Positions 34,658 to 44,140 of a DNA stretch of 64,000 nucleotides are shown here, piece by piece. The stretch lies in the NCBI GenBank assembly GCA_963678255.2, contig CAXXTW010000001.1, positions 1,426,001 to 1,490,000 on the forward strand. The letters run 5' to 3'. The stretch comes from G963678255 sp963678255 (GTDB lineage Bacteria; Cloacimonadota; Cloacimonadia; Cloacimonadales; WRIO01). The position numbers and the translations under genes are program-made. The notes beneath the pieces are model-generated. The model did no database searches. It was given only the letters and a program-made list of their open reading frames with translations, and was not told where the DNA came from. Position 1 is the stretch's first letter. Each line of letters starts with the position of its first letter.

Positions 34658-36361
34658 ATGAAAAAGAAAATACCTTATGGGATAAGTAATTTTAGTGATT
34701 TAATCTTACAAGATTACTACTATGTAGATAAAACTAAGTTTATTGAGACCTTGGAGAACTTTCATGAGAAATATTTATTCTTCCTTAGACCTCGCCGTTT
34801 TGGTAAATCTCTGCTTATATCAGTTTTGGAAAATTACTACAACAGAAACAAAGCTGAGTTAGCGGATAAACTTTTCAAAGATCTATACATTGCCAGCCAC
34901 CCAACTCCTTTTAAAAATAGTTATTATATTCTGTCTTTCGATTTCAGTGGGATTAACATAGATGAAGAGGGCTCAGTCCTTGCTAACTTCAAAGGAAAAA
35001 TTCTCAAGGCTACAGATGAATTTTTGGCGAATTATAACATTGAAGTGGCTTATGACAGAGACTCTACCCCTAATTTCATATTTGATTCTTTTATCACAGC
35101 AATCACGCCTTTCTTAAAGGGAAAGCTTTATGTTTTGATAGATGAGTATGATCATTTCACCAGCGACTTACTGGGTTATAAAAAAGAAGTATTCGAGAAA
35201 ATAGTAGCCAAGAGTGGCTTCTATCGAAAATTCTTTGAAGTACTTAAGATTGGAACCAAAACTATTATTGATAGAATTTTTATCACCGGTGTTAATCCTT
35301 TTACTTTGGATAGTTTGACCTCTGGTTTTAATATTGGTTCCGATTTAACACTGCATGAAAAACTCAATGAAATGTTGGGCTTTACGGAAGATGAATTGGT
35401 TAAAATCTTTAATTCCTGGGAAATAGAAGAGACTGTTATCTGTCAGACCTTACCGATCATGAAAAAGAATTATAATGGCTATCTGTTTTCTAAAAATGCA
35501 CCCAATAGAATCTATAATAGTGACATGGTTTTGTATTATCTAAAAGATTTCTTAACCACTGGTAATCCTCCTGAAGAACTCATAGATGAAAATATTGCTA
35601 CCAGTTATTATAAAATTCGACAGTATATCCAGCTTGGCAATCGTGAAGAAAATCTAAAAGTGGTGCGTGATATTCTTGAAGGAAAACAAATTTTTGCACC
35701 GTTGACCAAGAAATTTGATTTAGGTCAGAATTTTTCTACAGGTGATCTGAAGTCACTTTTCTTTTATATGGGATTATTGACTTTGGTTGATTCCCGTTTA
35801 GGTATTTTAGAAATGGCTGTGCCTAATTATGTTATTAAAGAGCTTTACTTTAGCTTTTTTAACGAATTAATAGAAAAAGAAGCTCAATACAGGATTGAGA
35901 CTCTGGATATTCAGTTGGCTATGAGAAAATTAGCAGAAGAAGGAGATTTAAGCCTCCTGATAAAACTCACAGAAACAGTTTTACACAAACTATCTAAACG
36001 CGATTATATTAGATTCGATGAGAAATATGTTAAGCTGATCTTTCTGACTTATTGTTTTTTGAGTAAGATGTATTATGTTAAATCTGAGTATGAAGTTGAG
36101 GGTGGTTTTATTGATATAGCCTTATTGCCTAATGATGTGCTTATGACACCTTATACTGCTATCCTAGAGCTTAAATACTGTAAGAAAGACGGATATACTG
36201 AGGCACTCCTGAATAGTAAAATAAGTGAATCTAAAATTCAATTGGCTAAATATAAACAAGCCGAAGAGCTTGGCAATCTCACCAATCTCCTGAAGTTTAT
36301 TGTTGTCTTCAAAGGTGATGAATGCGTGTTTTGTGAGCAATGGAACGAGGATGATCAATAA
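34658..36361 (+). CDS. AAA-ATPase-like/PD-(D/E)XK_9 protein, cassette copy 2
   Basis: Same length and motifs as copy 1. The bases are nearly identical up to the Walker A codons and again from about 35205. The block in between (about 34812-35205, residues about 52-180) is strongly diverged ('GINIDEEGSVLANFKGKILK', 'NYNIEVAYDRDSTPNFIF'), although length is unchanged. Downstream it carries the 'FSKNAPNRIYNSD' and 'TTGNPPEELID' variants shared with copy 3 but 'NREENLK' shared with copy 4. This is a mosaic gene. Nuclease residues D486, E504 and K506 are kept. Confidence 0.9.
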   Translation: MKKKIPYGISNFSDLILQDYYYVDKTKFIETLENFHEKYLFFLRPRRFGKSLLISVLENYYNRNKAELADKLFKDLYIASHPTPFKNSYYILSFDFSGINIDEEGSVLANFKGKILKATDEFLANYNIEVAYDRDSTPNFIFDSFITAITPFLKGKLYVLIDEYDHFTSDLLGYKKEVFEKIVAKSGFYRKFFEVLKIGTKTIIDRIFITGVNPFTLDSLTSGFNIGSDLTLHEKLNEMLGFTEDELVKIFNSWEIEETVICQTLPIMKKNYNGYLFSKNAPNRIYNSDMVLYYLKDFLTTGNPPEELIDENIATSYYKIRQYIQLGNREENLKVVRDILEGKQIFAPLTKKFDLGQNFSTGDLKSLFFYMGLLTLVDSRLGILEMAVPNYVIKELYFSFFNELIEKEAQYRIETLDIQLAMRKLAEEGDLSLLIKLTETVLHKLSKRDYIRFDEKYVKLIFLTYCFLSKMYYVKSEYEVEGGFIDIALLPNDVLMTPYTAILELKYCKKDGYTEALLNSKISESKIQLAKYKQAEELGNLTNLLKFIVVFKGDECVFCEQWNEDDQ

Positions 36362-36597
36362 TTTCATGGATAGTGGACGGCTCGTCCACCCATCTTCAAC
36401 AGTTGGACAATCATTCTGATTGTTAAATTACCTCAGCTGAAGTTCAAGAGGGATTCCTACTCCTACACCTTCGGCTTTGAATGACAGAGAAAAGTAAAAC
36501 GATCATCCTGATCTTTAATGTTTATATATCAATTAGTTATCTATAATTATAAAAAGAGATGCTGGCGTAAGTATTTTGACAAAAACTATTTGGATAT

Positions 36598-36627
36598 GAT
36601 ATCGCTACAACTTTACGCGAATGCAGG
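36598..36627. repeat. IS1634-end relic in the spacer of cassette 3
   Basis: Same 30 bases as at 34485, exactly one cassette length later. Confidence 0.65.
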
Positions 36628-36770
36628 ATATCAAGCACCATCAAAAATAAGTAGTTTTTCCTATAGAAACTATGTTTTTATGCTGAAATGTTATTTTTGG
36701 TATTTTTTCTTGACTTTTATTATAATCTACAGGATTCTGAAAATAGTGAGATAAGGATCAGAGGTAGCAG

Positions 36771-38474
36771 ATGAAAAATAAAATACCTTATGGGATAAGT
36801 AATTTTAGTGATTTAATCTTACAAGATTACTACTATGTAGATAAAACTAAGTTTATTGAGACCTTGGAGAACTTTCATGAGAAATATTTATTTTTCCTTA
36901 GACCTCGCCGTTTTGGAAAATCTCTGCTAATTTCTGTCCTTGAACATTATTATGATAAAAACAATAGCAAGTTAACTGCTGAACTCTTTAAAGACTTATA
37001 CATTGGTCATCATCCTACACCTTTGAAGAATTCATATTTTATATTATCTTTTGATTTTAGCGGGATCAGTATTAATAATGAGTCTGATATTGAACTCACT
37101 TTTAACCAAAGTGTTCAAAGCACTCTCAAAAAATTTATTAAAAAATACAACTTACAAATCACATTAAATAGCGATTTATCTGCAGTTAGTCAACTCGATA
37201 ATTTTCTTAAAGAGTTCAACACGGCTAATGATACTAAGCTCTATATCTTGATTGATGAATACGATCATTTCACCAGCGAGTTATTAAGTTATAAAAAAGA
37301 ACTTTTTGAAAGTATTGTTGCTAAGAGTGGCTTCTATCGAAAATTCTTTGAAGTACTTAAGATTGGAACCAAAACAATTATTGATAGAATTTTTATTACG
37401 GGTGTTAATCCTTTTACTTTGGATAGTTTGACCTCTGGTTTTAATATTGGTTCCGATTTAACACTGCATGAAAAACTCAATGAAATGTTGGGCTTTACGG
37501 AAGATGAATTGGTTAAAATCTTTAATTCCTGGGAAATAGAAGAACCTGTTATCTGTCAGACCTTACCGATCATGAAAAAGAATTATAATGGTTATCTGTT
37601 TTCTAAAAATGCACCCAATAGAATCTATAATAGTGACATGGTTTTGTATTATCTAAAAGATTTCTTAACGACTGGTAATCCTCCTGAAGAACTCATAGAT
37701 GAAAATATTGCTACCAGTTATTATAAAATCCGACAGTATATCCAGCTTGGTAATCCTGAAGAAAATTTAAAAGTGGTTCGTGATATCCTTGAAGGAAAAC
37801 AAATTTTTGCATCGTTGACCAAGAAATTTGATTTAGGTCAGAATTTTTCTACAGGTGATCTGAAGTCACTTTTCTTTTATATGGGATTATTGACTTTGGT
37901 TGATTCCCGTTTAGGTATTTTAGAAATGGCTGTGCCTAATTATGTTATTAAAGAACTATACTTTAACTTTTTTAACGAATTAATAGAAAAAGAAGCTCAA
38001 TACAGGATTGAGACTTTGGATATTCAGTTGGCTATGAGAAAATTAGCAGAAGAAGGAGATTTAAGCCTCCTGATAAAACTCACAGAAACAGTTTTACACA
38101 AACTATCTAAACGCGATTATATTAGATTCGATGAGAAATATGTTAAGCTGATCTTTCTGACTTATTGTTTTTTGAGCAAGATGTATTACGTTAAATCTGA
38201 GTATGAAGTTGAGGGTGGCTTTATTGATATCGCTTTATTGCCTAATGATGTGCTTATGACACCTTATACTGCTATCCTGGAGCTTAAATACTGTAAGAAA
38301 GACGGATATACTGAGGCACTCCTGAATAGTAAAATAAGTGAAGCCAAAATTCAATTAGCTAAGTATAAACAAGCCGAAGAGCTTGGCAATCTCACCAATC
38401 TCCTGAAGTTTATTGTTGTCTTCAAAGGAGATGAATGCGTGTTTTGTGAGCAATGGAACGAGTATGATCAATAA
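36771..38474 (+). CDS. AAA-ATPase-like/PD-(D/E)XK_9 protein, cassette copy 3
   Basis: Same length and motifs as copies 1 and 2; it starts 'MKNKIPYGIS'. The diverged block is shorter, about 37062-37232 ('GISINNESDIELTFNQSVQS', 'KYNLQITLNSDLSAVSQLDN'), covering the middle of the segment between Walker A and B. It shares 'FSKNAPNRIYNSD' with copy 2, 'NPEENLK' and 'NEYDQ' with copy 1, and 'ISEAK' with copy 4. Catalytic motifs are intact. Confidence 0.9.
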   Translation: MKNKIPYGISNFSDLILQDYYYVDKTKFIETLENFHEKYLFFLRPRRFGKSLLISVLEHYYDKNNSKLTAELFKDLYIGHHPTPLKNSYFILSFDFSGISINNESDIELTFNQSVQSTLKKFIKKYNLQITLNSDLSAVSQLDNFLKEFNTANDTKLYILIDEYDHFTSELLSYKKELFESIVAKSGFYRKFFEVLKIGTKTIIDRIFITGVNPFTLDSLTSGFNIGSDLTLHEKLNEMLGFTEDELVKIFNSWEIEEPVICQTLPIMKKNYNGYLFSKNAPNRIYNSDMVLYYLKDFLTTGNPPEELIDENIATSYYKIRQYIQLGNPEENLKVVRDILEGKQIFASLTKKFDLGQNFSTGDLKSLFFYMGLLTLVDSRLGILEMAVPNYVIKELYFNFFNELIEKEAQYRIETLDIQLAMRKLAEEGDLSLLIKLTETVLHKLSKRDYIRFDEKYVKLIFLTYCFLSKMYYVKSEYEVEGGFIDIALLPNDVLMTPYTAILELKYCKKDGYTEALLNSKISEAKIQLAKYKQAEELGNLTNLLKFIVVFKGDECVFCEQWNEYDQ

Positions 38475-38710
38475 TTTCATGGATAGTGGACGGCTCGTCC
38501 ACCCATCTTCAACAGTTGGACAATCATTCTGATTGTTAAATTACCTCAGCTGAAGTTCAAGAGGGATTCCTACTCCTACACCTTCGGCTTTGAATGACAG
38601 AGAAAAGTAAAACGATCATCCTGATCGTTAATGTTTATATATCAATTAGTTATCTATAATTATAAAAAGAGATGCTGGCGTAAGTATTTTGACAAAAACT
38701 ATTTGGATAT

Positions 38711-38740
38711 GATATCGCTACAACTTTACGCGAATGCAGG
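38711..38740. repeat. IS1634-end relic in the spacer of cassette 4
   Basis: Same 30 bases as at 34485, two cassette lengths later. Confidence 0.65.
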
Positions 38741-38883
38741 ATATCAAGCACCATCAAAAATAAGTAGTTTTCCCTTTAGAAACTATGTTTTTATTCTGAA
38801 ATGTTATTTTTGGTATTTTTTCTTGACTTTTATTATAATCTACAGGATTCTGAAAATAGTGAGATAAGGATCAGAGGTGGCAG

Positions 38884-40587
38884 ATGAAAAAGAAAATACC
38901 TTATGGGATAAGTAATTTTCAGAGAATGATTGAAGAAAATTATTACTATGTCGATAAGACAAAATTTATTGAAGTACTAGAAACGTTTAATGAGCCCTAT
39001 CTTTTTTTCCTTAGACCTCGCCGTTTTGGAAAATCTCTGCTAATTTCTGTCCTTGAACATTATTATGATAAAAACAATAGCAAGTTAACTGACGAACTCT
39101 TTAAGGACTTATATATTGGTCATCATCCTACACCTTTGAAGAATTCATATTTTATATTATCTTTTGATTTTAGCGGGATAACCATCAACAATGAATCAGA
39201 TATTGAGCTTGCTTTTAATCAAAGCGTCTATGAAAGGCTTATGGATTTTATTAGCAAGAATCATTTAGCTATTACTTTAGACGAGAAATCCTCTGCAAGT
39301 GTGATGCTTAATAGATTTTTGATTCAATTCAACAGAATGACAGATGCTAAGCTCTATATCTTGATTGATGAATACGATCATTTCACCAGCGAGTTATTAA
39401 GTTATAAAAAAGAACTTTTTGAAAGTATTGTTGCTAAGAGTGGCTTCTATCGAAAATTCTTTGAAGTACTTAAGATTGGAACCAAAACTATTATTGATAG
39501 AATTTTTATCACCGGTGTTAATCCTTTTACTTTGGATAGTTTGACCTCTGGTTTTAATATTGGTTCCGATTTAACACTGCATGAAAAACTCAATGAAATG
39601 TTGGGCTTTACTGAAGATGAATTGGTTAAAATCTTTAATTCCTGGGAAATAGAAGAGCCTGTTATCTGTCAGACTTTACCGATCATGAAAAAGAATTATA
39701 ATGGCTATTTATTTGCTGATGATGCTAAAGACAGAATCTATAATAGTGACATGGTTTTGTATTATCTAAAAGATTTCTTAACCACTGGTAAACCTCCAAA
39801 AGAACTCATAGATGAAAATATTGCTACCAGTTATTATAAAATCCGACAGTATATCCAGCTTGGCAATCGTGAAGAAAATCTAAAAGTGGTGCGTGATATT
39901 CTTGAAGGAAAACAAATTTTTGCATCGTTGACCAAGAAATTTGATTTAGGTCAGAATTTTTCTACAGGTGATCTGAAGTCACTTTTCTTTTATATGGGAT
40001 TATTGACTTTAGTTGATTCCCGTTTAGGTATTTTAGAAATGGCTGTGCCTAATTATGTTATTAAAGAACTATACTTTAACTTTTTTAACGAATTAATAGA
40101 AAAAGAAGCTCAATACAGGATTGAGACTTTGGATATTCAGTTGGCTATGAGAAAATTAGCAGAAGAAGGAGATTTAAGCCTCCTGATAAAACTCACAGAA
40201 ACAGTTTTACACAAACTATCTAAACGCGATTACATTAGATTCGATGAAAAATACGTAAAGCTGATCTTTCTGACTTATTGTTTTTTGAGTAAGATGTATT
40301 ACGTTAAATCTGAGTATGAAGTTGAGGGTGGCTTTATTGATATCGCTTTATTGCCTAATGATGTGCTTATGACACCTTATACTGCTATCCTGGAGCTTAA
40401 ATACTGTAAGAAAGACGGATATACTGAGGCACTCCTGAATAGTAAAATAAGTGAAGCCAAAATTCAATTAGCTAAGTATAAACAAGCCGAAGAGCTTGGC
40501 AATCTCACCAATCTCCTGAAGTTTATTGTTGTATTCAAAGGTGATGAATGCGTGTTTTGTGAGCAATGGAACGAGGATGATCAATAA
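38884..40587 (+). CDS. AAA-ATPase-like/PD-(D/E)XK_9 protein, cassette copy 4
   Basis: Same length and motifs. Its unique block is at the very N-terminus, about 38914-39010 ('NFQRMIEENYYYVDKTKFIE', 'VLETFNEPYLFF'). The Walker A to B segment equals copy 1 almost exactly. Downstream variants are shared with copy 1 ('FADDAKDRIYNSD'), copy 2 ('NREENLK', 'NEDDQ') or copy 3 ('ISEAK'). The hairpin after the gene has decayed (GTGGACGACTCATCCAC), as expected for the array edge. Confidence 0.9.
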   Translation: MKKKIPYGISNFQRMIEENYYYVDKTKFIEVLETFNEPYLFFLRPRRFGKSLLISVLEHYYDKNNSKLTDELFKDLYIGHHPTPLKNSYFILSFDFSGITINNESDIELAFNQSVYERLMDFISKNHLAITLDEKSSASVMLNRFLIQFNRMTDAKLYILIDEYDHFTSELLSYKKELFESIVAKSGFYRKFFEVLKIGTKTIIDRIFITGVNPFTLDSLTSGFNIGSDLTLHEKLNEMLGFTEDELVKIFNSWEIEEPVICQTLPIMKKNYNGYLFADDAKDRIYNSDMVLYYLKDFLTTGKPPKELIDENIATSYYKIRQYIQLGNREENLKVVRDILEGKQIFASLTKKFDLGQNFSTGDLKSLFFYMGLLTLVDSRLGILEMAVPNYVIKELYFNFFNELIEKEAQYRIETLDIQLAMRKLAEEGDLSLLIKLTETVLHKLSKRDYIRFDEKYVKLIFLTYCFLSKMYYVKSEYEVEGGFIDIALLPNDVLMTPYTAILELKYCKKDGYTEALLNSKISEAKIQLAKYKQAEELGNLTNLLKFIVVFKGDECVFCEQWNEDDQ

Positions 40588-40648
40588 TTTCATGGATAGT
40601 GGACGACTCATCCACCCATCTTCAACAGTTGGACAATCATTCTGATAG

Positions 40649-41054
40649 TTTAATAATGAATATAGAGCCTGTCAAAGCAAAAAGTTTTGATTGATCAAGG
40701 TGTGAGTAATGATAGATAACCTATTGATAAAGAAACAATAAACGATCATAATAATCCTTTTGAGACTATCCAAAATATTAAAAAATCTCTCAATAAATCT
40801 TTCCATAAATTATTGCGAGAAAAGTGAACATGGATGCTCCTTCTTGACATATCTGGCAAGTTTCACACATAGAATTTAGTTCACCATCACTGCCACTATC
40901 AACACCAACGATGAAACTTATCTTTTATCTGCAAATCTTTGATTTGCTGTTATCTGCACTGCTTTTGCACATTCCAGCAAGCTAGAAGTTCACACTACAA
41001 AACGGGATGTAACTTGATCAATACTTTTCCTTTCGCAATCATAAATTTTAAAAT
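40649..41054. other. Intergenic region with hairpin repeats and a possible gene relic
   Basis: About 400 bases without a complete gene. A short open stretch ending at a TGA near 40827 reads 'NDHNNPFETIQNIKKSLNKS' followed by 'FHKLLREK'. This looks protein-like but has no start, so it may be the tail of a lost gene. GCAAATC-ttt-GATTTGC (40931-40947) is a hairpin of the type seen at 10260. Confidence 0.4.
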
Positions 41055-41569
41055 GGGGCTTTAGCCCTGAAATCTTCGTAGAAAAAAAGAATTGTCATAT
41101 TTAGTGGCTTTAGCCCTGAAATCTTCGTAGAAAAAAAGAATTTTTATATTTAGGGGCTTTAGCCCTGATATCTTCGTAGAAAAAAGAATTTTCATATTTA
41201 GGGGCTTTAGCCCTGAAATCTTCGTAGAAAAAAAGAATTTTCATATTTAGGGGCTTTAGCCCTGATATCTTCGTAGAAAAAAGAATTTTCATATTTAGGG
41301 GCTTTAGCCCTGAAATCTTCGTAGAAAAAAAGAATTTTCATATTTAGGGGCTTTAGCCCTGAAATCTTCGTAGAAAAAAAGAATTTTCATATTTAGGGGC
41401 TTTAGCCCTGATATCTTCGTAGAAAAAAGAATTTTCATATTTAGGGGCTTTAGCCCTGAAATCTTCGTAGAAAAAAAGAATTTTCATATTTAGGGGCTTT
41501 AGCCCTGAAATCTTCGTAGAAAAAAAGAATTTTCATATTTAGGGGCTTTAGCCCTGATATCTTCGTAGT
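41055..41569. repeat. 49-bp palindromic tandem repeat, about 11 units
   Basis: Each unit has GGGGCTTTAGCCCTGAAATC, then TTCGTAGAAAAAAAGAATTT and TCATATTTA; GGGCT-tt-AGCCC is a hairpin. Units are 48 or 49 bases. A-tract length changes together with GAAATC or GATATC, giving a higher-order order of types (a a t a t a a t a a t). There are no spacers, so it is not CRISPR. The array separates the cassette region from the core genes. Confidence 0.9.
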
Positions 41570-41891
41570 AAGAGTCATAATAGCAAATACATCCACATAA
41601 TTATTGTTCAATATGTTTTCTCTGTTAATGGGCAAGATAACTAAATTTATCTTATTCTTTAGTAATTATCTATCTTTCACAAGTAAACAACTAGGTATCA
41701 AAGAGGCATTGACTGATCAAAAAAGTGGCAGTTAAAACACTTGAATCAACCAAACTAGTATTTTTTGGGGTAGGCTAGTTATTTTTAATTATGTCTTGAC
41801 GATTGTTATTAAATATATTCTTTGGTATTAAGTGAGATAATTGTTTTAAAACTATCTGCATAGGCAGATAAAATAAATTTTTAGGTATGAT
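41570..41891. other. Region upstream of rng, no gene seen
   Basis: About 320 AT-rich bases. A TTGACG at 41796 and a TATATT at 41814 are only 12 bases apart, too close for a standard promoter. The rng promoter is presumably here but could not be placed. Confidence 0.4.
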
Positions 41892-43394
41892 ATGTTTACA
41901 GAAATTATTGTTAATGTTCATCCATTAGAAAAAAGAATAGCTCTGATGGAGGACAATCAACTCGTTGAGTTGTTCGTTGAAAAAGATAAAAACCAGAATA
42001 TTGTTGGTAATATCTATAAAGGCTTCGTTAAAGATGTGTTGCCTGGGATGGGAGCTGCCTTTATTGATATTGGCTTGGAACGAACTGCTTTTTTACACTA
42101 TTCTGATATTGTTATGGACTTTTTGGATCACTTTGAAGGAGGAGAAACTCCAGAACTTTTACCCGAAGAATCTCATCGGATTAGTGAATTATTAAAGCCT
42201 GGTCAGGAAGTTATTGTTCAAATTCAAAAAGGACCTCTTGGTTCTAAAGGCGCTCGTCTTACCGGTCAGATTTCTGTCCCCGGTAAATTCTTAGTGTTTT
42301 TCCCTAATAAAGATAAAATCGCTGTGTCTAGGAAAATTCATTCTCCTCAAGAAAAACAAAGAATTCGTACGACTTTGACAAACATTAAAGACCCTAATGT
42401 CGGCTTAATCGTTAGAACTGATGGTGAAAACTGTACCGATGAAGAATTTTATGATGAATACAAAGGCTTGTTTAAAACTTGGAAATATCTGGAAAGAAAA
42501 ATTGACCGTGCCAAAGCACCTTGTTGTATCTTTGAAGAAAGTGACCTGATTAGCATTCTGATTCGTGACCTTTTTAGCTCAAAAGTCGATCGGTTAGTGA
42601 TTGATAATAAAGATTTTAGAAATCAGATCATTCAAAGATTAAAAGATAATAACCCTGAATTATGTCAAAGAATTGAATTCTATAGCGAAGATACTCCTAT
42701 TTTTGATGCCTATGGGATTGAAAAAGAAATTGAAAAAATATTCTACTCAAGGATTTACCTGCCTTCTGGTGGAAATATCGTCATCGAGTCCACTGAAGCT
42801 CTGGTTGCTATTGATATTAATACTGGAAGCTTTACTGGACATAAAAACTACGAATCCACTGTCAAACAAACAAATATGGAAGCGGCAGTTGAAATTGCCA
42901 GACAGGTAAGATTAAGAAATCTCTCTGGTATCGTTATTATTGATTTTATAGATATGCAGGATGAAAGTAGCAAACATGATGTCTTAGAAGTACTTCGAAA
43001 AGCCTTCCGCCGTGACAGGGCGAAGAATAAGGTCTATCCGTTCGGACCTTTAGGTCTTGTTGAAGTCACTAGAAAAAGAACCAGAACCAACCTGATGTCT
43101 GCTTACTATGATCATTGCCCACATTGTAATGGAACAGGTAAAATCCTGTCTGGTGAATCTATTCTTCTGAAAATCGACCGCTGGTTACAAAGAGCTGAAT
43201 ACTTTATTAATAACCAAGCAATTGAAATTCAGGTGCATCCTGCGATCATTCAGGCTTTTGAAGCTCACCCTGAATTGATTCGCCAATTAAAGAATAATAT
43301 GCGGTTGGTTTCTAACTCTGAGATCGATCAAGATATGTTTAAAGTGATATCTCAAAATGAAAAAAAAGATATTACCGATAAATATAATCCTTGA
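41892..43394 (+). CDS. rng: Ribonuclease G/E family endoribonuclease
   Basis: A 500-residue RNase G-type enzyme that cuts single-stranded AU-rich RNA in rRNA maturation and mRNA decay. It has an N-terminal S1-like domain ('GNIYKGFVKDVLPGMGAAFIDIGLERTAFLHYSD', 39-72), the catalytic metal-binding Asp residues D308 ('VAIDINTGSFTGH') and D351 ('IIDFIDM'), and the Zn-link 'CPHCNGTGK' (C409, C412). It lacks the long C-terminal scaffold of RNase E. The ribosome site is weak (AGGT). The rplU and rpmA genes follow, an order common in bacteria. Confidence 0.95.
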   Translation: MFTEIIVNVHPLEKRIALMEDNQLVELFVEKDKNQNIVGNIYKGFVKDVLPGMGAAFIDIGLERTAFLHYSDIVMDFLDHFEGGETPELLPEESHRISELLKPGQEVIVQIQKGPLGSKGARLTGQISVPGKFLVFFPNKDKIAVSRKIHSPQEKQRIRTTLTNIKDPNVGLIVRTDGENCTDEEFYDEYKGLFKTWKYLERKIDRAKAPCCIFEESDLISILIRDLFSSKVDRLVIDNKDFRNQIIQRLKDNNPELCQRIEFYSEDTPIFDAYGIEKEIEKIFYSRIYLPSGGNIVIESTEALVAIDINTGSFTGHKNYESTVKQTNMEAAVEIARQVRLRNLSGIVIIDFIDMQDESSKHDVLEVLRKAFRRDRAKNKVYPFGPLGLVEVTRKRTRTNLMSAYYDHCPHCNGTGKILSGESILLKIDRWLQRAEYFINNQAIEIQVHPAIIQAFEAHPELIRQLKNNMRLVSNSEIDQDMFKVISQNEKKDITDKYNP

Positions 43395-43459
43395 CACTCA
43401 TCCAGTTTCAAAAATAATTGACCAGTGTATTAAAAGAGTTTGTGATAAAGGAGATAAAT

Positions 43460-43777
43460 ATGTACGCGATCGTTGATTTTAAAGGTTATCAATATCGTGT
43501 GGAAAAAGATGCGACCTTAAAGGTCTCTTATATGGCTGAAATGGAGCAAGGATCCGAACTTGTTATTTCTGACATTTTATTGATCCACGATAATGAAAAC
43601 AATATTAAAGTTGGCCGTCCAACCGTCGAATCTGCTCTCGTTAAAGCTGAGATTCTTGGACATGGCCGTGATAAAAAAGTTATAGTTTTTAAAAAGAAAA
43701 AAAGAAAAGGGTATCGTAAGACTCAGGGTCATCGCGAATACTTTACAGAAATCAAAATTAAAGATATTCAGTTTTAA
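43460..43777 (+). CDS. rplU: 50S ribosomal protein L21
   Basis: A 105-residue protein ('MYAIVDFKGYQYRVEKD' ... 'KKKKRKGYRKTQGHREYFTEIKI'), normal L21 length and C-terminal basic motif. The ATG at 43460 has an AAGGAGA site; an upstream TTG 42 bases earlier is not needed. Followed 17 bases later by rpmA. Confidence 0.97.
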   Translation: MYAIVDFKGYQYRVEKDATLKVSYMAEMEQGSELVISDILLIHDNENNIKVGRPTVESALVKAEILGHGRDKKVIVFKKKKRKGYRKTQGHREYFTEIKIKDIQF

Positions 43778-43794
43778 GATAAGAGAGGATAATC

Positions 43795-44055
43795 ATGGCT
43801 CATAAAAAAGGTGTCGGTAGCAGTAGAAACGGACGTGATAGCAATCCTAAATACTTAGGCGTAAAAAAATACGGCGGGGAACACGTTCTCGCTGGTAATA
43901 TTATTCTTCGTCAACGTGGTACTAAATTTCATGTTGGACGTAACGTCGGTATCGGTAGAGATCATACTATCTATAGTTTGATCGAAGGATTTGTTTGTTT
44001 TGTTACTAAAAGTCAAGGAAAGAAATTCGTTTCTGTTCTTCCAAAAGAAAATTAA
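43795..44055 (+). CDS. rpmA: 50S ribosomal protein L27
   Basis: An 86-residue protein starting 'MAHKKGVGSSRNGRDS' with the conserved 'GNIILRQRGTKFHVGRNVGIGRDHT'. It starts directly at the mature N-terminus, without the cleaved leader found in Firmicutes. GAGAGG lies upstream of the ATG. A strong terminator follows. Confidence 0.97.
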   Translation: MAHKKGVGSSRNGRDSNPKYLGVKKYGGEHVLAGNIILRQRGTKFHVGRNVGIGRDHTIYSLIEGFVCFVTKSQGKKFVSVLPKEN

Positions 44056-44073
44056 TCATTACATAGTCTTTTT

Positions 44074-44109
44074 AAAAAAGGGTAGATTTTTTATCTACCC
44101 TTTTTTTTT
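44074..44109. terminator. Terminator after rpmA (may serve both strands)
   Basis: AAAAAAGGGTAGAT pairs with ATCTACCCTTTTTT, followed by more T's. The flanking A- and T-runs let it act for rpmA and for the converging exported-protein gene. Confidence 0.9.
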
Positions 44110-44140
44110 GCACTAAAAAGAACCTATCACCCTTTTTATG

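Larger units (their letters stand above)
32273..40648 (+). repeat. Four tandem copies of a 2,113-bp cassette
   Basis: Gene starts at 32545, 34658, 36771 and 38884 are exactly 2,113 bases apart, each with a 567-codon gene and a 409-base spacer. Spacers carry conserved hairpins: GTGGACG-gct-CGTCCAC (34260), ACAATCA-tcc-TGATTGT and ACGATCA-tcc-TGATCGT. They also carry 'TTTTTTCTTGACTTTTATT' then ATAATCTACAGG before each gene. Copies differ mainly in swapped blocks, so unequal crossing-over and gene conversion are active or recent. Confidence 0.95.

Noticed and set aside
32273..40648. Diversity-generating retroelement causing the variable segments
   Set aside because: No reverse transcriptase, no template repeat with adenine-biased changes, and the differences are whole blocks shared between copies.
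41110..41635. Minus-strand frames with repeated 'MKILFFYEDFRAKAPKY' peptides
   Set aside because: They are translations of the 49-bp repeat without ribosome sites.
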